Below are positions 23,707 to 35,716 of a stretch of 64,000 nt of DNA, piece by piece (within the stretch, counting starts at the first letter, position 1; the number at the start of each line of letters is the position of its first letter). Position numbers and translations under genes: made by a program. The DNA lies in the NCBI RefSeq assembly GCF_002127325.2, contig NC_035436.2, positions 113,896,088 through 113,960,087 on the forward strand, read 5' to 3'. Under the pieces are notes generated by a model. It did not search any database and had not been told where the DNA came from. It worked only from the letters and a program-made list of their open reading frames with translations. Source of the stretch: Helianthus annuus (lineage: Eukaryota > Streptophyta > Magnoliopsida > Asterales > Asteraceae).

Positions 23707-26320
23707 TGTGACAACCTTCAAAATTTCAAGTATTCCGGACAACTTCTTAATGACAATTGAAGTGCTTGATGACTGTGCTGAATCATTTAACTGCTTTCTG
23801 AATATCTGTGTTATACTTATATGTGCTTGGTAACATACTAGTCGTGTGCAGAAAAGTCATTAAATAGTCCTGTGTGTTTTCCTAAGTGTTTGAAATTAAA
23901 AGTGTTACAAAAACATATATAAAAGACACTTTACGGATTAATTAAGCACTTTAACGGAACAACACCGAACCGAACAACCGGACTTTACCCGGAACATAAA
24001 AATATTGCCAAATACATAGTTTTTGTTTTTCTGAGCTAGTTTGGGTCCCCGAACACCCTAACACCCTTATATTAGTTAACACACTAATAACCCAACTAAA
24101 CACCTTTAGAATCCAACTAAATGGTAACTAGTATCATCACCACCCAACCCATACCCCCCCATGTTGACGGTTACAAGGGGGTGACCCACCCCTTGTCTTT
24201 CTTTGATTATTTTAATAGTATTGATGTTGGATAAAGGCACATGATGTATGTTGGACAAAGAGTATACTTGGATTATAAATAAACACACAAGTTAGACATT
24301 TAATTTCACCAAACACTCACCACCAACAACCCTCTCCTTCCCTCTACACCACCTCACGGCCGCCACCATACCACCATACTACCACCACCATCAAGTCTTG
24401 TTCAACCATTTCTCATACACACAAAGGTGCAAGGAGTCCCACAAACAAGCCCGGTGCTCTCGGAAGTTCAAGAACCACTCTAGTTTTCTTTTATCCACCA
24501 CTTTTACGCCTTCTTTCTTCCCTAGCCTTGTGCTAGTAATAAGTATTCTAAATCATCATCTTGTTCTTGTTTTTGGTGGTTAATAGATGATTAAATGTTG
24601 AAATGTTAAATAACACCCATGAACATAATCTAAAGTCTTGAACATATGGAATAAAAGATGGATAAAGAGAAGTTATATGTGTAAATCTTGTAGATCTTGC
24701 ATAGTTGTGATATGTATTCATCCATTTATAAGTCTTGAACTTGAGTAAACATAAATTTTATTGTAAAATGAAGTTGTAAACTTGTAGATCTAAAGATCTA
24801 CAAGTGGTTTTTCGGAAGAACCAAGTGAAAAATACTAGTTTTGTCATAACCCGGATCTTGTATGAAAGAAGCACATTTATATTAACTAAACAGGTGTGTA
24901 AACACTTGTGTAACAAGGAAATTTCATAAAGAAATATTTTTATGACTCTTGACAAGAAGTTGTGAAACTCCAAGTTTTTTAAAAATAAAGTTTTCAAGAA
25001 ACTAAACTTATTTTTAAAGGTAACAAGACCTACTAAACATATTAGTAATTTACTACATATTTTTACATAACTTCCAAGTTCATGAGTTTGTGATTTAGTC
25101 TCATTTTGACAAGATTAGTGATTAAATATTGTATATGTTGTTGGTTGGTAAATTGTGTGAATGATTTTTACAAAACAAAATGATATGTTAAAAGCATGGA
25201 CACCTCCATTTACAGAGGAAACTCTGGCGAAATTTTTCTAGGAATACGACACTTAGAAATATTTTTCTAACAAATGTGTACAAATATATTTTTAAAGGTT
25301 ATTTTCCTAAATAAACTTCGCCATGATTTTTATTACAAAATACCAAGTGCCGGAGGTTGATTTTCGTAAATAAAATTTGGATAAATATATATATTTAGAA
25401 TATATATCTTATACTAGAACACTTGTGTGGATACTTGTTTATTTGTGAGATAGTTATATTATATTAGAGTAAAATAATATAACTTGATAATATGTCTTGA
25501 CGTTTAAATAATGTGGGTTGTGGTAGAAAGTTATGAGTAAATAAACAGTATGTAAGATACGTGTTATGCATGAGACACTGATTGTTATGTGTACCTCATT
25601 AGGACGTGCTTGATTTCCTGATTTACTTGAGTAATTAATTTAACCGAGCAAACCAAGGTGAGTTCACACACTTTCTATGGCATGGGATTTCCGGGTGGTT
25701 GGGAATGGGTTATAGAACTTAAAAATGGAATCTACATATCCTCCTTGGGTAGGATATGTACGACCATCCTCCATAGGTAGGATGCCAATATTAATCCTGC
25801 GTATTCTCCTTGGGTAGAACTACGTACGTTCGTCCTCCTTGGGTAGGACAACAACCTTAAAACTTACTAGACAAAACTCTATCATGAAGTCCCTCAATTT
25901 ATATCGACTTAATCGCCAAGGCCAATGGCGAGCGGGTCATTAGTTAATAGCGCTATTAGGTTTAACAAACCTCACACCGTGCCAGTCGGACGGGCGTGTA
26001 CTAATGGACTATGGAAAACTGTCAGTGATGATAGACACTGATATAGGGCACAACTTATTTGCGTTAGTTGTCGATATGGTACAGTCTAGCGGTTCACATG
26101 GGGAAGCCCCCACTGATCCTGGATATGGTTTGGGTAATAAAGAATGAACTGGTTAAACATGCTTTCATCTACGGGGTAACCCCCACGGCAATTACGCCAA
26201 CGAAAGACAAACCACGTTTCCAGAAACAACTTAAAACTAATCAACCAACCGTGAACTCACTCAACTTTGTTGTTGACTCGTTGTTACATGCCTTACAGGT
26301 CGTTAAATGTTGACTCGTTA
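23707..26320 (+). repeat. 3' LTR of element D, left piece
   Basis: It aligns with the 5' LTR from 15673. The donor-like GTAAGT of the 5' copy (16507) reads ATAAGT here. Near 26310 the sequence following GTTAAAT has lost about 40 bp relative to 18287-18330. In its place is an 11-bp run GTTGACTCGTT, also found just upstream at about 26271-26281. Element E is inserted after CGTTA (26316-26320). Confidence 0.9.
24274..24281 (+). promoter_or_regulatory. TATA box in 3' LTR of D
   Basis: TATAAATA, the counterpart of 16242-16249 in the 5' LTR. Transcription from here would read toward E. Confidence 0.45.
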
Positions 26321-27059
26321 TGTGACAACTCGAATTTCCAAGATTTCCTATTTCGCATTTATTGCACGTTCATGTATTGTTTAGTTGTTTAATTGCACAA
26401 ATAATTGGCTATGGAATTGTATACGTTTTGATACAATGATGTGTATTGTGTGATTGTGCATGATTATGTGTTAATTGTGATAAATTTGTTGAATGCATAA
26501 ACTTGGTGGTGAAACTGTGAAATTGTTTGAGATGGTGCATCATTGTAAAATATAATAATAGAGGGTGTAAAGAGTCATTAGTGAAACATAAATAATACTT
26601 AACCCTAAATCATTCACTAAACCTCACACAATAATCCAAGCACGTACATTCACTTTCTCTGGCAATAATCATCACCATCACCATTGGCACAAGACATTCA
26701 GCACTTTTGATTTCACATTTTCTCTGGAATCAACACAAGGTAATTGATTATCGATTGCTTGATTATTATAAATTCTTGAATCTTGTAATACTTGAAAACC
26801 CTAGTTCTTTTTATGCTATTCTTTGTTTAATCGATTCTAATTTATTGTGAAATGAGGATGATTAGTTGTATGCTTGATAGATTTTTCCTGTGATGATTGT
26901 TGTTGTTAAATATCGATTGATTGTTTTGATCCTTGAAAATATGTAATTAGGGTTTTCTAGTCGTAAGAATGTAACTGTTGAACGAGGAAACGTAACTGCT
27001 TAAATTTCAAAGAACGAATGATTGGAATTCACGCATGTTTGCTTGGTCAGAGTTTTAAA

Positions 27060-27560
27060 CTAAACACTTAATGGTCCGACTTTTATTTGGACATGTAGTC
27101 CGAACTTTGTGTGATTGTTTAGTCCGAGCTTTAACATGATGCTAGGGGATCCGAGTTTTTGTATTGTGTTAAGTGTCCGACCTTTTATTTGTATGTTATG
27201 AAGTCCGATGTTTATGCATATCACATGCTATCCGAGTTTCATAAGTGTGTAAAGGTCCGACCTTTATTATGTTATAAGGGGTCCGAGTTTTTGAGGCTTT
27301 AAGCCTTGTCCGAGTTTTGGCAAGAGGCATAGGGGTCCGAGTTTTGATCTCCACTCCCCTATCCGACTTTGTGACACCCTTATGGTCCGAGTTTTTGGCC
27401 CCAAGCCCCTGTCCGAACTTAAACCCCCACCCCCTTGTTGTCCGACTTTCATTATAGTGTGGGTGTCCGAGTTTTGCCAGCATTAATCCTGTCGGAGTTT
27501 TTACAAAAGTTATATGGGGTCCGAAATTGTACAAAGGGAGCCTCTTGGTCCGAGTTTCAT
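27060..27560 (+). repeat. GTCCGAGTTTT word array in 5' LTR of E
   Basis: Roughly twenty irregularly spaced copies of (G)GTCCGA(G/C)TTTT are separated by 15-25 bp of less conserved sequence. The array is repeated in the 3' LTR at about 34456-34945. The reading frames here (for example on the minus strand) are produced by the array and are not genes. Confidence 0.8.
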
Positions 27561-28256
27561 GGCTAGGGATACTTTGTTAAATCAATTTGGATTGTTGGTC
27601 ACTGTTAATATTACAAGGATGCATGGACTCGCAAATTCATCAAACACATATGTTAATTAGTTGTTGATGGGTCGCACAACAATGATTAAACATACATCTA
27701 TGTTTTAATATATATATATATATATGAAACTAGTTAGGCATGTTAAAATCAAAGCATGGATTAAGAAATTATGTTTACATGTATTTCGTCAACTTGCTAC
27801 GTGTCGGGGGTAACACGGATTTATGATGCGAGTGGTTAGTGAACCAACTATGTGTATATAATTGGAAGTTGAGTTGTTAACATGTGACAATGCGGTATAT
27901 GGCTTGTGATGTGATAATGTGTGTACATACCTCGAATATTCGTTGTAATTCATGTGATAATATATGCCAAGCTTACTCATACCTGCGTGATAAAGATAGG
28001 TGATTTACGTGTGTAAGTAACTGACTGGTACTGAAACCATAATAGGATTGGATTGATCAAACTGCGAACACATACTTTAATCATACCGAGCAAACCAAGG
28101 TGAGTTCACACAGCCAAGGCATGGGGTTCCCAGGGTGGGAATGGGATTGATTTATTTATTTGTACTTCTTTAGATAATGGAACGTAGTGATATGATCCTC
28201 GGGTGAGGAAGGTGATTGGTTAAGATACTGGTAGACTAGTGATGCTTATAGAACTG

Positions 28257-28485
28257 ATCTTCGCACACACGCCGGGGTTGGCTGCGATAATATGACTGAT
28301 CTTCGCACACATGCCAAGGTTGGCTGCGATAATATAACTAATCTTCGCACACATGCCTAGGAAGGCTGCGAACTATACACTAAAACTTCGCACAGGTGCC
28401 GGGTGGCCGCGATACAAACATACCTAGTCTAGAATACTTGAGAATTTTCCCTAATCTTCGCATACATGCCTAGAGGGCTGCGATA
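28257..28485 (+). repeat. About five 45-bp tandem repeats in 5' LTR of E
   Basis: Units share CTTCGCACACATGCC..GG..GGCTGCGA followed by ATAATAT or a related tail. The matching array in the 3' LTR is interrupted by element F after two units (35634-35716) and resumes at 45427. Confidence 0.75.
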
Positions 28486-28908
28486 CGAACTAATACGATA
28501 CATGACTTAAGGAACGAACACAGGGCTTACTATACTATTTTAATTACTGAATTATTAACTGTGAACTCGTTTAACTAGTTGTTGATCCTCTGTTACAGGC
28601 CTTGCAGGTTGTTAGATACATGGAGCTTGCACAGGAAGGAGCATGTCGTTGTGGAGCATGGATCGTGGATGTTATGTTAAACTTTATAACACTTGAACTT
28701 ATTACTTACATTGGGTTTTCATACTTATGCTTCCGCTATACTTTGAAACTATAATTACGTTTTGAACACCTATCGTATTGAATGATTGGTTTGCATTTAT
28801 TTTACTTGATATTAATTACATGTTCAATATGATTGGTGGCTTGATCCTGGTCATGTCACGCCTCCAAGCGGCGATACTCCGCAGGTAGTTTTTGGGGGTG
28901 TGACAGAT

Positions 28909-28920
28909 TGGTATCAGAGC
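28909..28920 (+). other. Primer-binding site of element E (initiator-Met tRNA)
   Basis: TGGTATCAGAGC begins three bases after the LTR end, the same spacing as in D. Confidence 0.85.
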
Positions 28921-29226
28921 CATTGGTTATAGAGAACTTGGTTTCAATATGGGAAAACGTTTTTATTAAAACCAGACTATAACCAGAACAGTGCTCTCAA
29001 CGATCCACAACGACGCTTCGCTCCACGTGCAAGAGTCAACATCCTAGGTAATAAGGTTTATGTTTATTGCCTACATGCTAGAATTACATAGAACTTTGCT
29101 CGTGGTATGCTTAGATTACATTACTTGCTATTCGTTATTACATGAGAACACCTATGTGCTTACACTCTTCTGTCATCGCACTACTCGCGAACCATTCTCA
29201 CTTACATTACATTTGCTATGAAGATC

Positions 29227-30268
29227 ATGGCCGGATATATCAACATGACACAAGCCCAGTTGACGGCTCTCATTAACGAACGAATTGCTGCGGCCCTTGC
29301 AGCCATACAAGCAGGAGGTAAACCCTGCAGTCGTAACTAGGATCTTTAGATCCTACACTCTTAAACCAACTCTTGTGTTTAACTTTGCCCTATTCTCTTA
29401 CACAATAGGTCAACACGCTCAGTCACCTGTTTACACCTTTAAAAATCTCAAGGATTGCCAACCTAGTACCTTCAGTGGAACTGAGGGAGTTGAAGGCCTC
29501 CTCCACTGGTTCGAGAGGCTCGAAACTGACTTCGAGGTGCATGATTGCCCTGAGTCACGTAGAGTAAAGTTTGCTACCGGAACACTCGAAGGTGCTGCAT
29601 TAACCTGGTGGGAAGCACATGTTCAAATGTTAGGACTGGCAGCTGCTAATGCCACTCCCTGGAACGAGTTCAAGGACCTAATTAAGGAAGAGTTTTGCAG
29701 TCGAGAAGACATCCACAAACTAGAGGTAGAGTTCCTCAACCTACAGATGGTGGGGTCTGAAATTGAAGCTTATACGAAGAGATCGAATGAATTAGCCACA
29801 TTTTGTCCTACTATGGTAGACCCTCCCACCAAACGCATCGAGCTGTATCTCAAGGGTCTAGCGCCCGAAATTCAGAGTCATGTGACCGCAGCTAATCTTG
29901 GCACTATCCAGCAAGTCACTAGGCTTGCTCATCGTCTCACAGACCAGGCTGTAGGACAGAACAAACTACTGAAACGTGTTAAAACTGATACTACATGTGC
30001 ATCTAGTGATAACAAACGCAAGTGGGATGAAAACCTGAGCAAGGGATTAATTTTGGTCCAGCCTCTGACGCAGCAGCAAGAGATAGATGACTACCAGTGC
30101 CCCAGACAGCAGTTTTCTAGTAGTCATGGGCAGAAAAGATATCGAGGAATTCACCCATGGTGCAACAATTGTAACAGACACCACGGTGGCCAGTGCAACA
30201 AGGGTCGCTGCCAGCGGTGTCTCAAGATTGGTCATGAACTAAGGATTGTTGAAACTCATGTCCTGTAA
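29227..30268 (+). pseudogene. Broken gag of element E, with a 91-nt intron
   Basis: The ATG at 29227 lies in the same AGATCATGG context as in D. Exon 1 (29227-29317) encodes MAGYINMTQAQLTALINERI and a short Ala-rich helix. The intron (29318-29408) splits a Gly codon in phase 1. Exon 2 starts GQHAQSPVYTF and holds the gag domain (TGTLEGAALTWW, FKDLIKEEFC, IELYLKGLAPEIQSH). The first zinc knuckle begins CQRCLKIGHE but a frameshift near 30240 destroys its last Cys, and the frame ends at TAA 30266. The second knuckle ([14 protein letters not shown], from about 30370) is intact in another frame. Confidence 0.85.
29318..29408 (+). other. Predicted gag intron of element E
   Basis: It runs from GGAG|GTAAAC to ACACAATAG|GT and is preceded by a CT-rich stretch. 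It contains in-frame stops for the ATG exon. The splice position is identical to that in D. Confidence 0.75.
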
Positions 30269-30448
30269 CTCAAGAACAACAGCGACCGCCTCAATCTTCA
30301 CAGAACCAACAACTGCAACTACCAGCTCCACAGAACACACAGCAGCAGCCACAACGTGGAAACCGGGGATGTTTCCAGTGTGGGGCTGAAGGTCATTTTA
30401 AACGTGATTGCCCTCAATTAAACCAGGACCAGACTCAGAAACACGACC

Positions 30449-30860
30449 ATGGAAACAGGGACGACAACGGGGATAGCGTTGGGGGAAGCAATGGAAACAA
30501 TGATGCCGGGCAGCGTGTACATGATTGGTCAGGGTGACGCAAGGAACGATCTTATCGTAATAATGGGTAAGTTTCTTCTTGTCGACTTCTATGTTACTAT
30601 ATTGTCTGATTCGGGTGTGAATACCAATTATATGCCTTTGAAAGTTAGTCGAATGTTAAAACGTACACCAACTCCCTTGAACACCCAACGTGTCGTAGTG
30701 GTAGTTAATGGTAAAGGTCTAGAGGCCCTACATAGTTCAGGGTTGTAATCTTATCGTCGCTGGTCAGACGCTTCCTATCGACCTCATTCATATAGTTCTG
30801 GACAGCACCTATAGCTCACGCACCGTATCGTTTAGCTCCAACTGAACTGGAAGAACTGTC
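30449..30860 (+). pseudogene. Protease remnant of element E with internal deletion
   Basis: The frame reads MIGQGDARNDLIVIMGKF, as in other chromovirus proteases. The active-site box is SDSGVN rather than FDSGAD, so the residues after the catalytic Asp are changed. It stops at TAG 30746. Near 30797-30804 the sequence jumps from the IDLI.IVL part directly to the APIA.APYRLAP region before reverse transcriptase. About 340 bp present in D are missing. CTGG occurs at both edges of the deleted segment in D. Confidence 0.8.
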
Positions 30861-33597
30861 AAAGCAGCTACAAGAGCTCTTGGAAAAGGGCTTTATTCGT
30901 CCAAGCTCTTCGCCTTGGGGAGCTCCAGTAATATTCGTGAAAAAGAAGGATGGCACTTTCAGGATGTGCATTGATTACCGTGAACTGAACAAGGTCACAG
31001 TGAAGAACCACTATCCTCTTCCCCGTATTGACGACTTATTCGACCAGTTGCAAGGGTCGAGCTACTACTCCAAGATCGATCTAAGGTCCGGTTATCATCA
31101 GCTGAGAGTCCAGGATGAGGACGTCTCCAAAACCGCATTCAGAACTCGCTACGGTCACTATGAGTTTCTAGTCATGCCATTTGGGCTTACGAACGCGCCT
31201 GCAGTTTTCATGGATCTTATGAACAGGGTGTGCAAACCCTATCTAGACAAGTTCGTCATAGTATTCATCGACGACATTCTCATCTACTCCAAGAGTCAGG
31301 AGGAACACGAGCAGCACTTACGTCTTATCTTGGAACATCTTCGAAAGGAACAACTGTACGCCAAGTTTTCAACATGCGACTTCTGGCTTCATGAAGTCCA
31401 CTTCTTAGGCCATGTGGTGAACAGGGATGGGATTCATGTCGATCCATCCAATGTAGAATCGATCAGGAATTGGCCTACACCACGTACACCAACGGAAATA
31501 CGCCAATTCTTGGGTTTGGCGGGGTACTACAGACGATTCATTAAAGACTTTTCGAAGATCGCACAGCCACTTACTATGCTGACACAGAAAGGTGTCACCT
31601 ACCGTTGGGGAGATTCACAGGAAACCGCTTTTCAGTACTTAAAGGATAGGCTATGCAGCGCACCTATTCTCTCATTGCCAGAGGGCACGGATGATTTCGT
31701 AGTATATTGTGACGCATCGATACAGGGGCTTGGTTGTGTATTGATGCAGCGTGATAAAGTTATTGCCTACGCTTCACGGCAACTCAAAATTCATGAACGG
31801 AATTACACGACGCACGATTTAGAGCTGGGAGCTGTTGTTTTCGCGCTTAAGATATGGCGACACTACCTAGACGGTACCAGGTGCACTATTTACACCAATC
31901 ACAGGAGTCTCGAGCATATCTTCAAGCAGAAGGAATTGAACATGCGTCAACGACGATGGGTCGAGTTACTTAATGATTACGAATGCGCCATCAAGTACCA
32001 TCCAGGAAAGGCCAATGTTGTGGCTGACGCTCTCAGTCGGAAAGACACTCTACCTAGGCGTGTACGAGCTTTGCAGCTCACCATTCATTCTGATCTTCCT
32101 GCATAGATACGAAATGCTCAGGTTGAAGCATTGAAACCCGAAAACGTCAGGGCTGAAGCCTTACGCGGATCAAGGCAACGGTTAGAACAAAAGGAAGACG
32201 GCGCCTACTATGTAACAGGGCGTATTTGGGTACCACTATTCGGCGGTTTACGAGAACTTGTGATGGATGAAGCACACAAGTCTCGCTACTCGGTACATCC
32301 AGGGTCGGATAAAATGTACCACGACATCAGAACTACATATTGGTGGCCTAGTATGAAGGCCCACATTGCAACTTACGTCGACAAATGTTTGACTTGTGCG
32401 AGAGTCAAAACAGAGTACCAGAAACCCTTAGGCCTACTTCAGCAACCCAGAATACCACAGTGGAAATGGGAAGAAATTTCCATGGATTTTGTTACTGGCC
32501 TACCTAGATCCCAGCGTGGGAATGATACTATATGGGTGATCGTGGATCGACTCACCAAGTCTGCACACTTCCTGGCTATTAAGGAAACGGATAAGTTCTC
32601 CACTCTCGCAGACGTATATCTTAAAGAAGTTGTTTCGAGGCACGGGGTGCCCACCTCCATCATTTCGGATCGGGATGCACGATTCACGTCAGAGCTATGG
32701 CAAGCGATGCACAAATCTTTTGGCTCTAGATTAGTCATGAGCACAGCCTATCACCCTCAGACGGACGGGCAGTCTGAGCGCACGATCCAAACCCTAGAAG
32801 ACATGCTTCGGGCGTGTGTTATCGATTTCGGCAACGGCTGGGAAAAGCACCTCCCGTTAGTGGAGTTCTCGTACAACAACAGTTACCACACCAGCATACA
32901 AGCCGCTCCATTCGAGGCATTGTACGGAGGTAAACGCCGGTCACCTCTCTGTTGGGCAGAGGTGGGGGATAGTCAGATTACAGGTCCAGAAATGGTAGTT
33001 GACGCTACTGAACGAATAGCACAGATAAGACAACGCATGGCGGCAGCTCGTGATCGCCAGAAAAGCTACGCTGATAAACGCAGAAAACCGCTCGAGTTTC
33101 AAGCTGGGGATCGAGTGCTACTCAAAGTCTCACCCCGGAAGGGTGTGGTTCGATTTGGTAAACGAGGCAAGCTCAATCCACGGTATGTTGGACCGTTCGG
33201 AATCACTGAAAGAATAGGCAAAGTAGCCTACAGACTAGACCTACCAGCTGAACTCGGTGCAGTTCACAACGTATTCCACGTGTCGAATCTGAAGAAGTGT
33301 CTATCAGATGAGACCCTCATAGTTCCTTTTAAGGAACTCACTATCGACGAGCGGTTGCAGTTCGTCGAGGAACCTGTAGAAATCACGGACCGGGATGTTA
33401 AGGTCCTCAAGCACAAGAGAAACCCTCTTGTTCGAGTTCGTTGGAACTCCAAACGTCGCCCAGAGTACACCTGGGAACGCGAAGACCAGATGACAGAAAA
33501 GTACCCCCAGTTATTCGGAACCAATGCAACTACTACTGAGGCTGAAGCTACTACTGCGGAATTTCGGGACGAAATTCCAAATCAACGGGGGGGATGA
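30861..33597 (+). pseudogene. RT-RNase H-integrase of element E, one nonsense codon
   Basis: This is the best preserved pol of the + strand elements. Reverse transcriptase: [41 protein letters not shown] intact (about 31270). RNase [18 protein letters not shown] at 32104 replaces a Gln. The same frame then continues with the integrase zinc region ([14 protein letters not shown]), the DDE core ([27 protein letters not shown]), [19 protein letters not shown] and the chromodomain-like tail. The tail ends with [12 protein letters not shown] just before TGA 33595. The product would still lack protease. Confidence 0.9.
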
Positions 33598-33698
33598 TGT
33601 GACACCCCAGGAAAATCAGTAAACGACACACCTCACCTAGCTTCCTCAGTAACCGCATGCTAAATTTCGGGACGAAATTTCTTTCAAGTTGGGGATAA
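33558..33698 (+). other. Duplicated 3' module and polypurine tract of element E
   Basis: The first stem-loop has 9-bp arms GGAATTTCG and CGAAATTCC (33558-33578), lies inside the coding sequence for EFRDEI and is followed by a G-rich run and TGTGACACCCC. The second, AAATTTCG-GGA-CGAAATTT (33662-33680), precedes AAGTTGGGGATAA (33686-33698) and the true LTR. Confidence 0.8.
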
Positions 33699-35716
33699 TG
33701 TGACAACTCGAATTTCCAAGATTTCCTATTTCGCATTTATTGCACGTTCATGTATTGTTTAGTTGTTTAATTGCACAAATAATTGGCTATGGAATTGTAT
33801 ACGTTTTGATACAATGAAGTGTATTATGTGATTGTGCATGGTTATGTGTTAATTGTGATAAATTTGTTGAATGCATAAACTTGGTGGTGAAACTGTGAAA
33901 TTGTTTGAGATGGTGCATCATTGTAAAATATAATAACAGAGGGTGTAAAGAATCATTAGTGAAACATAAATAATACTTAACCCTAAATCATTCACTAAAC
34001 CTCACACAATAATCCAAGCACGTATATTCACTTTCTCTGGCAATCATCATCACCATCACCATTGGCACAAGACATTCAGCACTTTTGATTTCACATTTTC
34101 TCTGGAATCAACACAAGGTAATTGATTATCGATTGCTTGATTATTATAAATTCTTGAATCTTGTAAGACTTGAAAACCCTAGTTCTTTTTATGCTATTCT
34201 TTGTTTAATCGATTCTAATTTATTGTGAAATGAGGATGATTAGTTGTATGCTTGATAGATTGTTCCTGTGATGACTGTTGTTGTTAAATATCGATTTATT
34301 GTTTTGATCCTGCACTGTGAAAATATGTAATTAGGGTTTTCTAGTCGTAAGAATGTAACTGTTGAACGAGGAAACGTAACTGCTTAAATCTCAAAGAACG
34401 AATGATTGGAATTCACGCATGTTTGCTTGGTTAGAGTTTTAAACTAAACACTTAATGGTCCGACTTTTATTTGGACATGTAGTCCGAACTTTGTGTGATT
34501 CTTTAGTCCGAGCTTTAACATGATGCTAGGGGATCCGAGTTTTTGTATTGTGTTAAGTGTCCGACCTTTTATTTGTATGTTATGAAGTCCGATGTTTATG
34601 CATATCACATGCTATCCGAGTTTCATAAGTGTGTAAAGGTCCGACCTTTATTATGTTATAAGGGTTCCGAGTTTTTGAGGCTTTAAGCCTTGTCCGAGTT
34701 TTGGCAAGAGGCATAGGGGTCCGAGTTTTGATCTCCACTCCCCTATCCGACTTTGTGACACCCTTATGGTCCGAGTTTTTGGCCCCAAGCCCCTGTCCGA
34801 ACTTAAACCCCCACCCCTTGTTGTCCGACTTTCATTATAGTGTGGGTGTCCGAGTTTTGCTAGCATTAATCCTGCCGGAGTTTTTACAAAAGTTATATGG
34901 GGTCCGGAATTGTACAAAGGGAGCCTCTTGGTCCGAGTTTCATGGCTAGGGATACTTTGTTAAATCAATTTGGACTGTTGGTCACTGTTAATATTACAAG
35001 GATGCATGGACTCGCATATTCATCAAACACATATGTTAATTAGTTGTTGATGGGTCGCACAACAATGATTAACCATACATCTATGTTTTAATATATATGT
35101 GAATCTAGTTAGGCATGTTAAAATCAAAGCATGGATTAAGAAATTATGTTTACATGTATTTCGTCAACTTGCTATGTGTTGGGGGTAACACGGATTTGTG
35201 ATGCGAGTGGTTAGTGAACCAACTATGTGTATATAATTGGAAGTTGAGTTGTTAACATGTGACAATGCGGTATATGGCTTGTGATGTGATAATGTGTGTA
35301 CATACCTCGAATATTCGCTGTAATTCATGTGATAATATATGCCAAGCTTACTCATACCTTCGTGATAAAGATAGGTGATTTACGTGTGTAAGTAACTGAC
35401 TTGTACTGAAACCATAATAGGATTGGATTGATCAAACTGCGAACACATACTTTAATCATACCGAGTAAACCAAGGTGAGTTCACACAGCCAAGGCATAGG
35501 GTTCCCAGGGTGGGAATGGGATTGATTTATTTATTTGTACTTCTTTAGATAATGGAACGTAGTGATATGATCCTCGGGTGAGGAAGGTGATTGGTTAAGA
35601 TACTGCTAGACTAGTGATGCTTATAGAACTGATCTTCGCACACACGCCGGGGTTGGCTGCGATAATATGACTGATCTTCGCACACATGCCAGGGTTGGCT
35701 GCGATAATATGACTAA
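33699..35716 (+). repeat. 3' LTR of element E, left piece
   Basis: It matches the 5' LTR from 26321, including the GTCCGAGTTTT array. It ends in the second unit of the 45-bp repeat, where F is inserted after ACTAA (35712-35716). Confidence 0.92.

Larger units (their letters stand above)
26321..28905 (+). repeat. 5' LTR of element E
   Basis: It starts TGTGACAACTCG and ends GGGTGTGACA. It has a donor-like AAG|GTAATT at 26740, an array of GTCCGAGTTTT words (27060-27560), a short (TA)n near 27709, AAG|GTGAGT at 28100 and about five copies of a 45-bp repeat (28257-28485). An acceptor-like TTGCAG ends at 28607. I see no clear TATA box; the AT-rich stretch near 26545-26600 is the likeliest promoter region. 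Confidence 0.92.

Noticed and set aside
27196..27534. 112-aa minus-strand ORF with a repetitive sequence
   Set aside because: It is the GTCCGAGTTTT word array of LTR E read backwards, and appears again, truncated and frame-altered, in the other LTR at 34651-34917.
28257..28485. Regularly repeated unit resembling a CRISPR-type array
   Set aside because: Units are near-contiguous 45-bp tandem repeats inside a plant LTR, without unique spacers or cas genes.
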